A DNA stretch of 5,471 nt, from the NCBI GenBank assembly GCA_003505795.1, contig DNXT01000273.1:650-6120 (forward strand), written 5' to 3'. This document shows positions 1-5,118 of the stretch, in pieces. How positions within the stretch are numbered: the first letter of the stretch is position 1; the number at the start of each line of letters is the position of its first letter. Below the pieces are notes generated by a model. That model was not told the origin of the DNA. It saw only the letters and a list, made by a program, of their open reading frames with translations, and ran no database searches. Both the position numbers and the translations under genes were made by a program. This DNA is from Lysobacteraceae bacterium (lineage in GTDB: Bacteria > Pseudomonadota > Gammaproteobacteria > Xanthomonadales > Xanthomonadaceae).

Positions 1-1252
1 ACAGCGACTCGACGCTGCGCATGCGGCCGTGGCCTTCGCAGCGCGGGCAGACGATCTGGCTGGATTCGCCCAGGCTCGGGCGCAGGCGCTGGCGGCTCAT
101 CTCCATCAGGCCGAAACGCGAGATGCGGCCGAGCTGGACGCGGGCGCGGTCGTACTTGAGCGCGTTCTGCAGCTTGTTCTCGACCTCGCGCTGGTGCTTG
201 GACGAGGACATGTCGATGAAGTCGATCACCACCAGGCCGCCAAGATCGCGCAGGCGCAGCTGGCGCGCCACTTCCTCGGCCGCCTCCAGGTTGGTCTGGA
301 ACGCGGTGTCCTCGATGTCGCTGCCCTTGGTGGCGCGCGAGGAGTTGACGTCGATCGCGGTCAGCGCCTCGGTCTGGTCGACCACGATCGAGCCGCCCGA
401 CGGCAGGCGCACGTTGCGTTCGTAGGCGTTCTCGATCTGCGATTCGATCTGGAAGCGGTTGAACAGCGGGATGTCGTCGGTGTAGTGCTTGAGCTTGCGC
501 AGGCTCTGCGGCATCACCTGCTGCATGAACTCCTGGGCGTCGGCGTACAGCTCCGGGGTGTCGACCAGGATCTCGCCGATGTCGGCGCGCAGGTAGTCGC
601 GCAGGGCGCGGATGATCAGCCGCGATTCCTGGTAGATCAGGAACGGCGCCGGCTTGCTCAGCGCGGCCTCGGCGATCGCGCGCCAGGTCTGCAGCAGGTA
701 GTCCAGGTCCCACTGCAGTTCCTCGGCGTCGCGGCCGACGCCGGCGGTGCGGATGATCACGCCCATGTCGTCGGGGATGTTCAGCTTGTCCAGCGCGTCC
801 TTCAGCGCGGCGCGGTCCTCGCCCTCGATCCGGCGCGAGACGCCGCCGGCGCTCGGCGAGTTCGGCATCAGCACCATGTAGCGGCCGGCCAGCGAGATGA
901 ACGTGGTCAGCGCCGCGCCCTTGTTGCCGCGCTCTTCCTTGTCGACCTGGACCACGATCTCCTGGCCCTCGCGCAGCAGTTCGCGGATGCCGGCCTTGTT
1001 GTGGTCGACGCCGCTCTGGAAGTAGTCGCGGGAGATTTCCTTCAGCGGCAGGAAGCCGTGGCGCTCGGCGCCGTAGTCGACGAAGGCGGCCTCGAGGGAG
1101 GGTTCGAGCCGGGTGATGCGGCCCTTGTAGATGTTGGACTTCTTCTGTTCCTTGGCCGGCTGCTCGATATCGATGTCGTACAGGGTCTGGCCATCCACGA
1201 TCGCCACGCGCAGTTCTTCGGCCTGCGTGGCGTTGATCAGCATTCGCTTCAT
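1..1252 (-). CDS. rne: Ribonuclease E, N-terminal catalytic half (partial)
   Basis: RNase E is the essential endoribonuclease that starts mRNA decay, processes rRNA and tRNA precursors and scaffolds the degradosome at the inner membrane. The 417 visible codons track E. coli RNase E almost residue for residue. The start MKRMLINATQ is followed by an S1 RNA-binding domain (about residues 39-119) and the 5'-monophosphate sensor residues R168 and T169 in a RTAGVG motif. The DNase I-like domain has the Mg-binding aspartates D301 (AIDVNS) and D344 (VIDFIDM). The zinc-link motif CPRC (C402, C405) lies just before the window edge. The ATG at 1252 is chosen by alignment and by a GAGGA ribosome site 8 nt upstream; M4 is a possible alternative. 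The gene continues leftward, so the small domain and the variable scaffold region are not seen. It is divergent from rluC, as in E. coli. A structured leader suggests autoregulation. Confidence 0.97.
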   Translation of the reverse strand, partial: MKRMLINATQAEELRVAIVDGQTLYDIDIEQPAKEQKKSNIYKGRITRLEPSLEAAFVDYGAERHGFLPLKEISRDYFQSGVDHNKAGIRELLREGQEIVVQVDKEERGNKGAALTTFISLAGRYMVLMPNSPSAGGVSRRIEGEDRAALKDALDKLNIPDDMGVIIRTAGVGRDAEELQWDLDYLLQTWRAIAEAALSKPAPFLIYQESRLIIRALRDYLRADIGEILVDTPELYADAQEFMQQVMPQSLRKLKHYTDDIPLFNRFQIESQIENAYERNVRLPSGGSIVVDQTEALTAIDVNSSRATKGSDIEDTAFQTNLEAAEEVARQLRLRDLGGLVVIDFIDMSSSKHQREVENKLQNALKYDRARVQLGRISRFGLMEMSRQRLRPSLGESSQIVCPRCEGHGRMRSVESL

Positions 1253-1256
1253 TGTT

Positions 1257-1289
1257 GCGTTCCTCGCGCGCTGCTACCGCGCGGAACGC
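1257..1289 (-). promoter_or_regulatory. Hairpin burying the rne Shine-Dalgarno
   Basis: In the rne transcript, GCGUUCC (1289-1283) pairs perfectly with GGAACGC (1263-1257). GCGCG (1282-1278) pairs with CGCGC (1270-1266). There is a 2-nt bulge (GA) and a 7-nt loop, giving 12 Watson-Crick pairs in all. The stem ends only 4 nt before the start codon and contains the GGA of the ribosome site. Pairing is seen directly; a role in limiting rne translation is inferred. Confidence 0.55.
1261..1265 (-). promoter_or_regulatory. rne ribosome binding site
   Basis: On the minus strand GAGGA lies 8 nt before the ATG at 1252, which supports that start over M4. The GGA part falls inside the stem of the hairpin at 1257-1289, so access to it should depend on RNA folding. 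Confidence 0.75.
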
Positions 1290-1302
1290 CGTGGCGTTTC
1301 GC
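1281..1302 (-). promoter_or_regulatory. Alternative rne leader hairpin
   Basis: The transcript can form GCGAAACGC-CACG-GCGUUCCGC, with five pairs next to the loop, one A-C mismatch and three further pairs. Its 3' arm reuses the GCGUUCC segment that otherwise pairs with the ribosome site. The two hairpins therefore cannot coexist, and this one would free the ribosome site. It is weaker than the 1257-1289 hairpin. Confidence 0.4.
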
Positions 1303-1392
1303 TTCTGGAACGGTTCGCCGACCCTTCGCGCCACGCGCGTGCAGGTCTGCTTGGCTTTCCAGCGCTTCACACCACGGCAGGCCGCGGGAGCG

Positions 1393-1421
1393 CTTGTATG
1401 TTGTTTTGTAAGGTTTTTCAG
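1393..1421 (-). promoter_or_regulatory. Candidate rne promoter in A/T-rich island
   Basis: On the minus strand CTGAAA (1421-1416, 4 of 6 to the -35 consensus) and TACAAG (1398-1393, 4 of 6 to the -10) are separated by 17 bp. This would give a leader of roughly 134 nt. The same A/T-rich patch could instead be an unpaired RNase E cleavage region in a longer transcript. A weaker -10-like GATAAG at 1623-1618 would give a leader near 359 nt. Confidence 0.3.
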
Positions 1422-1571
1422 GGCCGGCGGCCGCTTCCAGCCGGGCTGGGGCGGCGCACGGGGCATGTTCAGCGCGACTGCCCTAGGACAGCCGGCGATG
1501 GCCGGGCAGGCCGGTGAGCCGCTAACATGGCCGCCCCGGGGGCGGTGGTCGCGCACTGTGCCGGAATCATC

Positions 1572-1603
1572 GGAAGCGGGGCTTCTGGCCCCAGGCAACT
1601 TCC
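1572..1603. repeat. Two-part inverted repeat upstream of rluC
   Basis: GGAAG (1572-1576) pairs with CTTCC (1599-1603), enclosing GGGGC (1578-1582) paired with GCCCC (1588-1592) around a 5-nt loop. No T-run follows on either strand, so it is not a clear terminator. It could be a leader element if transcription crosses it, or chance in GC-rich DNA. Confidence 0.3.
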
Positions 1604-1640
1604 AACGAAATCAAACCCTTATCTCGCCCGCCGAGTGTAA

Positions 1641-1646
1641 CAGAAT
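1641..1646 (+). promoter_or_regulatory. Candidate rluC -10 element
   Basis: CAGAAT (4 of 6 to the -10 consensus) sits 10 bp before the rluC ATG, in a short A/T-richer patch. No good Shine-Dalgarno precedes the ATG. Transcription would start about 4 nt upstream of the start codon, giving a near-leaderless mRNA. No convincing -35 is present. Confidence 0.3.
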
Positions 1647-1656
1647 AAACAGCCGG

Positions 1657-2637
1657 ATGACCGATCCCCAGATTCCCAAGGCACCGGCCGACAAGGTCGG
1701 CGTGCGTATTCTCAAGGTGCCCGAAGACCGCAGCGGCCAGCGTCTGGACAACTTCCTGCTGGGCCAGCTCAAGGGCGCGCCGCGCAGCCTGATCTACAAG
1801 ATCGTGCGCAGCGGCCAGGTCCGGGTGAACGGCGGGCGGGCCAAGGCCGAGCGCAAGCTCGAGGGCGGCGACGAGGTGCGGATCCCGCCGGTGCGTCTCA
1901 CCGAGGAAGGAGAAAAGGCCGCGCCGCCGGCGTCGTTCCTGGCGAAGATGGAGGCGGCCATTGTCTACGAGGATGCGCGGCTGCTGGCGCTGAACAAGCC
2001 GTCCGGGGTCGCCAGCCATGGCGGCAGCGGGATCAGCCACGGCGCCATCGAGACCCTGCGCGCGCTGCGCCCGAACCAGAACCTGGAGCTGGTGCACCGG
2101 CTCGACCGCGACACCTCCGGGCTGCTGATCGTGGCCAAGAAGCGCTCGGCGCTGACCGAACTGCAGGCGCTGATGCGCGAGGGCGACGGCGACGAGGGGC
2201 GCGGCATCGCAAAGCGCTACCTGACCCTGCTGGTCGGACGGATGCCCGATGGCGTGATGACCGTCGATGCGCCGCTGCACATCGGCCTGCGCCAGGGCGG
2301 CGAGCGGCACGTCCAGGTGAATGCCGGCGGCAAGCCCTCGGTCAGCCATTTCCGGGTGCTGGAGCGTCGCGGCGGCCATTCGTATTGCGAGGTGCGGATC
2401 GAGACCGGCCGTACCCACCAGATCCGCGTGCACGCCCGGCACATCGGCCACGCGGTGGCCGGCGACGACAAGTACGGCGAACCGGAGGTCAACAAGCGCC
2501 TGCGCGACCAGGCCGGCCTGCGCCGGCTGTTCCTGCATGCGGCCTCGCTGGAATTCGCGCTCGACGGCGGCAAGACCCCGTACGTGCTCAACGCGCCGCT
2601 GGCGCCGGAGCTGGCCGAGGTGCTCGATCGGCTTTAG
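1657..2637 (+). CDS. rluC: 23S rRNA pseudouridine synthase RluC
   Basis: RluC converts U955, U2504 and U2580 (E. coli numbering) of 23S rRNA to pseudouridine, in or near the peptidyl transferase centre. The 326-residue protein aligns along its length with the 319-residue E. coli enzyme. An S4 RNA-binding domain spans about residues 27-78 (GQRLDNFLL, then GDEVRIPPVR). The RluA-type catalytic domain follows with NKPSG, the signature HRLDRDTSG containing catalytic D150, and the conserved RTHQIRVH motif at 252-259. A short acidic/glycine insert (GDGDEG) occurs before the conserved KRYL segment. The ATG at 1657 places the start as in E. coli; the frame stays open upstream but that part has no family similarity. 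There is no clear Shine-Dalgarno. It is divergent from rne and convergent with the ZIP gene. Confidence 0.95.
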   Translation: MTDPQIPKAPADKVGVRILKVPEDRSGQRLDNFLLGQLKGAPRSLIYKIVRSGQVRVNGGRAKAERKLEGGDEVRIPPVRLTEEGEKAAPPASFLAKMEAAIVYEDARLLALNKPSGVASHGGSGISHGAIETLRALRPNQNLELVHRLDRDTSGLLIVAKKRSALTELQALMREGDGDEGRGIAKRYLTLLVGRMPDGVMTVDAPLHIGLRQGGERHVQVNAGGKPSVSHFRVLERRGGHSYCEVRIETGRTHQIRVHARHIGHAVAGDDKYGEPEVNKRLRDQAGLRRLFLHAASLEFALDGGKTPYVLNAPLAPELAEVLDRL

Positions 2638-2638
2638 A

Positions 2639-2725
2639 AGCCGGGATTCGGGATTGGGGACTCGGGATTGGTCAGGAAGCAGCCCGCCTTTGCCAATCCC
2701 GAATCCCCAATCCCGAATCCCGGCT
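2639..2725. repeat. Long inverted repeat of GGGATT(C/G) heptads
   Basis: A 33-nt left arm (2639-2671) and a 33-nt right arm (2693-2725) are complementary at 32 of 33 positions around a 21-nt loop. The single mismatch is the C at 2662 in the left arm. Each arm contains four 7-bp units of the form GGGATTC or GGGATTG, one of them variant (GGGACTC). It begins 2 bp after the rluC stop and ends 4 bp before the stop of the convergent ZIP gene, so it fills the gap. No T-run follows on either strand. Similar heptad repeats are, to my knowledge, common between genes in Xanthomonas-type genomes. It could shape or protect the 3' ends of both transcripts. Confidence 0.9.
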
Positions 2726-2728
2726 CCA

Positions 2729-3538
2729 TCACCACTTGAACAGCACCAGGCTCACCGCCAGCGACGCCATGCCGCTGACCAGCCCGTACACGGTCTCGTG
2801 TCCCTTGGCATAGCGCTTGGCCGCCGGCAGCAGTTCGTCCAGCGCCAGGAACACCATGACCCCGGCGATCACCCCGAACACGGTGCCGAACACCGCCTCG
2901 GACAGCACGCTGGAAAGGGCGACGTAGCCGATCGCCGCGCCGATCGGCTCGGCCAGGCCCGACAGCAGGCTGGCGGCGAAGGCATAGCCCTTGTTCTGGG
3001 TCGCGAAGTACACCGGCACCGCGATCGCGATGCCCTCCGGAATGTTGTGGATGGCGATCGCGAACGCCAGCGGCATGCCGACCGAGGGGCTTTCCAGGGT
3101 GGCGAAGAAGGTCGCCAGCCCCTCGGGGAAATTGTGCGCGGTGATCGCGAAGGCGGTGAGCAACCCGACCCGCTTGATGTAGGCGCGGTTGTCGTCGCGG
3201 AACAGCGGATCGTCGCTGCTCAGGCTCTGGTGCGGATTGGGCACCAGGCGGTCGATCAGCATGATCAGCAGCACGCCGCCGAGGAAGGCGAGGGTGCCGT
3301 AGGTGAAGCCGAGGCGCTCGTTGAACGCCAGCGCGAAGGAGGCGATCGACTTGTTGAGGATCTCCGACAGCGACACGTACACCATCGCGCCGCCGGCGAA
3401 GGCCAGGCCGAACGCGAGCAGCCTTGGATTGGGCTTCTTCGAGAACACCACCATCAGGCTGCCGAGGCCGGTGGCGAGCCCGGCCGCCAGCGTCACCAGC
3501 AATGCGACCCAGACGTTGTGGAGCGGTATGTCGGACAT
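2729..3538 (-). CDS. zupT: ZIP-family divalent metal transporter, ZupT-like
   Basis: ZupT is an inner-membrane importer of Zn2+ with broad range (also Fe2+, Mn2+ and Co2+ in E. coli). The 269-residue protein is close in length to E. coli ZupT (257) and has the hydrophobic pattern expected for about eight membrane segments. The two family metal-site motifs are intact: HNFPEG at 135-140 and HNIPEG at 164-169. A conserved E59 lies in the SLSEIL segment, and DELLP occurs near the C-terminus. The loop at about 100-122 is polar and carries one histidine (PNPHQS). The ATG at 3538 is chosen because the MSDIPLHN start is followed at once by the first membrane segment and no in-frame ATG lies close upstream; only a weak GGGA precedes it. 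It follows the phhB-lipoprotein pair on the same strand, but a likely terminator lies between them. No clear Zur or Fur palindrome is visible. The exact metal preference cannot be read from the sequence. Confidence 0.9.
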   Translation of the reverse strand: MSDIPLHNVWVALLVTLAAGLATGLGSLMVVFSKKPNPRLLAFGLAFAGGAMVYVSLSEILNKSIASFALAFNERLGFTYGTLAFLGGVLLIMLIDRLVPNPHQSLSSDDPLFRDDNRAYIKRVGLLTAFAITAHNFPEGLATFFATLESPSVGMPLAFAIAIHNIPEGIAIAVPVYFATQNKGYAFAASLLSGLAEPIGAAIGYVALSSVLSEAVFGTVFGVIAGVMVFLALDELLPAAKRYAKGHETVYGLVSGMASLAVSLVLFKW

Positions 3539-3592
3539 GCAGCGGAAGTCCCATGGAGCGGCCCGGCAGCCGAAGGCATGCCGGCAAAGGAA

Positions 3593-3616
3593 AGCGCCGC
3601 GTGGCAACGCGGCGCT
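3593..3616 (-). terminator. Rho-independent terminator of the phhB-lipoprotein unit
   Basis: A perfect 9-bp inverted repeat (AGCGCCGCG and CGCGGCGCT) has a 6-nt loop. Reading the minus strand it is followed directly by TTTCCTTT. It begins 25 nt after the lipoprotein gene stop. The T-tract is interrupted by two C residues, so some read-through into the ZIP gene is possible; I see no good promoter between the hairpin and that gene. Confidence 0.7.
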
Positions 3617-3641
3617 GGACGGTTCGGGCGGAGTCGCGGCT

Positions 3642-4058
3642 TCAGCCGCCGCGCCGTTGCTGCTCCTCGATCGCGAAGCATTCGTCGGGCTTGGGCTGCG
3701 GCGGCTTGAAGTCCACCGGCACCTGGATGGTCTGCGATACCGGCTGGCCATTGCGGGTGGCGGGCTTGAACTTCCATTCGCGCACCTTGCGCTGGGCCGA
3801 CTCGTCCAGCGCCGGCTGGCCGCTGCTCTGGGCGAGCTTGACCTCGGTCGGCCTGCCTTCCGGGCCGACCACCACGGTCAGCACGCTCTTGCCGCCGGCG
3901 CCGGCGCAGGCCAGCGCGACCGGGTATTCCGGCGGCGGGGTTTCGATCGCGGCCAGCTCGGTGGGGGCGATCGCCGGCGCCGCGGGCGCCGGCGCCTTGC
4001 CGCAGGCCACCAGCAGCACGGCGGGGATGGCCAGCGCGGCCAACTGGTACGGTTTCAT
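3642..4058 (-). CDS. Lipoprotein with TonB C-terminal-like domain
   Basis: This is a 138-residue predicted lipoprotein. The signal sequence MKPYQLAALAIPAVLLVAC ends in a lipobox LVAC with C19 as the lipidated residue. G20-K21 follow, not Asp, so sorting to the outer membrane is expected. A short Ala/Pro-rich linker leads to a domain at about 39-118 with the TonB C-terminal pattern: PPPEYP, LTVVVGPEG, SSGQPALDESA, the WKFKPA core and a final VPVDF strand. C51 and C127 could form a disulphide. It lacks the uncleaved inner-membrane anchor and the long proline spacer of true TonB, so an energy-transducing role is doubtful; a periplasmic binding or envelope role is more likely. Two starts are possible. 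ATG 4064 overlaps the phhB stop as ATGA, while ATG 4058 (chosen) has GGAG at a better 7-nt distance. It is co-transcribed with phhB; its function is unknown. Confidence 0.8.
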   Translation of the reverse strand: MKPYQLAALAIPAVLLVACGKAPAPAAPAIAPTELAAIETPPPEYPVALACAGAGGKSVLTVVVGPEGRPTEVKLAQSSGQPALDESAQRKVREWKFKPATRNGQPVSQTIQVPVDFKPPQPKPDECFAIEEQQRRGG

Positions 4059-4060
4059 CG

Positions 4061-4411
4061 TCATGCTCCCTGGTCTGACAATGCGGATGCCTTGGCGGCA
4101 CAGATGAAGTCGTTCTCGCTCAGCCCGCCGACGTCGTGGGTGGAGAAGCGCACCACCACTCGATCGTAGTGGACACCGAGGTCGGGGTGATGGTCTTCCT
4201 GGTGGGCGATCCACGCCAGTGCGTTCACGAAGGCCATCGTCTGATAGTAATCGTCGAAGCGGAAGGTGCGGGTCAGGGCGCTGCCGGCCTCGGCCAGCTC
4301 CCAGCCGGGCACCTGCGGCAGTAGCTCCGCCAGCCGGGCTTCGCCGAGCTTGTGTTCGCTGCCCTTGCGGGGCAGGCAATGGGCCTGCTCGAGGGGAATC
4401 AGGTCGGTCAT
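4061..4411 (-). CDS. phhB: Pterin-4a-carbinolamine dehydratase
   Basis: The enzyme dehydrates 4a-hydroxytetrahydrobiopterin to quinonoid dihydropterin. It recycles the cofactor used by phenylalanine hydroxylase in the cytoplasm. The 116-residue protein has the usual family length and the active-site pattern E-D-H-H-P-D with H74 and H75. H92 in STHDVGG gives the third histidine at the expected spacing (18 residues from H74), and the family ending GLSENDFICAAK is present. The ATG at 4411 has GGAGAG about 5 nt upstream on the minus strand; an earlier in-frame ATG at 4456 is less likely because it would add residues outside the family and reach into the divergent promoter region. It is first in a two-gene unit with the TonB-domain lipoprotein, sharing an ATGA overlap. 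The phenylalanine hydroxylase partner is not in this window. Confidence 0.92.
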   Translation of the reverse strand: MTDLIPLEQAHCLPRKGSEHKLGEARLAELLPQVPGWELAEAGSALTRTFRFDDYYQTMAFVNALAWIAHQEDHHPDLGVHYDRVVVRFSTHDVGGLSENDFICAAKASALSDQGA

Positions 4412-4502
4412 CGGGGCTCTCCGCGCGGTGGCTGACTGAATGCCGCGCGTGGACAATGAAATGTTCCACGAGCGGGCGGTAAGACAGGGCTAGAATAACC
4501 GC
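4412..4502. promoter_or_regulatory. phhB-nfuA divergent promoter region
   Basis: These 91 bp must hold the promoters of both genes. They contain an imperfect palindrome centred near 4459 (4449-4469; outer GTGGA and TCCAC perfect, 7 of 10 positions paired overall) that could be an operator. A CCGCGCG direct repeat occurs at 4421-4427 and 4443-4449. No strong sigma-70 pair is seen for phhB. Confidence 0.35.
4491..4496 (+). promoter_or_regulatory. nfuA -10 element, probably leaderless
   Basis: TAGAAT matches the -10 consensus at 5 of 6 positions. It ends 6 bp before the nfuA ATG, so transcription would begin at or within a base or two of the start codon. No convincing -35 lies 16-18 bp upstream; TTCCAC is 21 bp away. 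Confidence 0.5.
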
Positions 4503-5102
4503 ATGATCCAGATATCCGACAAAGCGCAGACTCATTTCCGCAAATTGATCGAGCGCGAGGCCGTGCCCGGCATGGGCGTGCGGCTCAGCGCCGTGGAGCC
4601 GGGAACCCCGCGCGCCGATGCGCGGCTGGAGTTCGCCGAGCCGGGCGATCTGGCCGGCGACGAATGGGCGGTGGATTGCGACGGCTTCACGCTCTACGTG
4701 GAAGCGGCCAGCGTGGCCTGGCTGGACGGTGCGGAGATCGACTACGTCACCCAGGCCACCGGCAACCAGCAGCTGACCATCAAGGCGCCCAAGATCAAGG
4801 GCGAGGCGCCGGCCGACTCGGCCTCGCTGGTGGAGCGGGTGCGCTGGGTGGTCGAGAATGAGATCAACCCGCAGCTGGCCTCGCACGGCGGTCGCGTGGC
4901 GGTGCAGGAAGTGTCCGGCGACGGCGTGGTGCTGCTGCGCTTCGGCGGCGGCTGCCACGGCTGCGGCATGGCCGACGTGACCCTCAAGCAGGGAATCGAG
5001 AAGACCCTGATGGGACGCGTTCCCGGCGTGATCGCGGTGCGCGACGCCACCGACCACACCACCGGCGACGCGCCCTACATCCCGCGCGACAACGCGGCCT
5101 GA
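4503..5102 (+). CDS. nfuA: Fe-S biogenesis/repair carrier NfuA
   Basis: NfuA carries a [4Fe-4S] cluster on a dimer and delivers it to apo-enzymes such as aconitase and lipoyl synthase, mainly under oxidative or iron stress. The 199-residue protein aligns with E. coli NfuA (191 residues). A degenerate A-type scaffold domain spans about residues 1-100 (MIQISDKAQTHFRKL, PGTPRADARL, AEIDYVT) and lacks the three A-type ligand cysteines. The Nfu domain spans about 108-190 with HGGRV, FGGGCHGCGMADVTLK and GIEK. The cluster ligands C151 and C154 form the CHGC motif. The ATG at 4503 matches the family start exactly. No strong Shine-Dalgarno is present, and the -10 element 6 bp away suggests a leaderless mRNA. 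It is divergent from phhB and followed after 16 bp by a membrane-protein gene. Confidence 0.96.
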   Translation: MIQISDKAQTHFRKLIEREAVPGMGVRLSAVEPGTPRADARLEFAEPGDLAGDEWAVDCDGFTLYVEAASVAWLDGAEIDYVTQATGNQQLTIKAPKIKGEAPADSASLVERVRWVVENEINPQLASHGGRVAVQEVSGDGVVLLRFGGGCHGCGMADVTLKQGIEKTLMGRVPGVIAVRDATDHTTGDAPYIPRDNAA

Positions 5103-5118
5103 TCCCACGCCAACGCCG

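Larger units (their letters stand above)
1253..1656. other. rne-rluC divergent intergenic region (404 bp)
   Basis: I find no convincing gene here. The reading frame of rluC stays open upstream through the whole region, but this part has no recognisable protein similarity and is typical of high-GC DNA. The region holds the rne leader (minus strand) with two competing hairpins beside the ribosome site, an A/T-rich island at about 1394-1420 (20 of 27 bases are A/T) that could be an rne promoter or a single-stranded RNase E target, a GC palindrome at 1531-1545, a two-part hairpin at 1572-1603, and an A/T-richer stretch just before rluC. E. coli rne has a long autoregulatory leader of about 360 nt, so a gap of this size fits that arrangement. 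Confidence 0.7.

Noticed and set aside
29..1411. Long plus-strand open frame (460 codons) opposite rne
   Set aside because: It is antisense to a complete match to RNase E. Its composition (runs of Val, Leu, Ala, Asp, Gln) is the usual shadow of a high-GC coding strand and it resembles no family.
1531..1545. GC palindrome as a terminator
   Set aside because: The stem is short with almost no loop and no T-run on either side; such palindromes are expected by chance at this GC content.
1252..1656. N-terminal extension of rluC back to the ATG at 1252
   Set aside because: The frame is open but the added 135 residues have no RluC similarity and overlap the rne leader. The family start aligns at 1657.
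2639..2725. The inverted repeat as an intrinsic terminator or as the ends of an insertion sequence
   Set aside because: No T-run follows the stem on either strand, and the 21-bp loop leaves no room for a transposase. A short non-autonomous element cannot be excluded.
2639..2725. The heptad repeats as a CRISPR array
   Set aside because: The units are 7 bp and contiguous, with no spacers of regular length, and no cas genes are nearby.
2634..3587. Alternative minus-strand frame (317 codons) over the ZIP gene
   Set aside because: It is an Arg/Gly-rich shadow frame. The overlapping frame 3538-2729 encodes a clear ZupT-like protein with both metal motifs.
4449..4485. An IscR binding site upstream of nfuA
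   Set aside because: I tried to fit the IscR consensus by eye and the conserved half-sites are not present at the required spacing.
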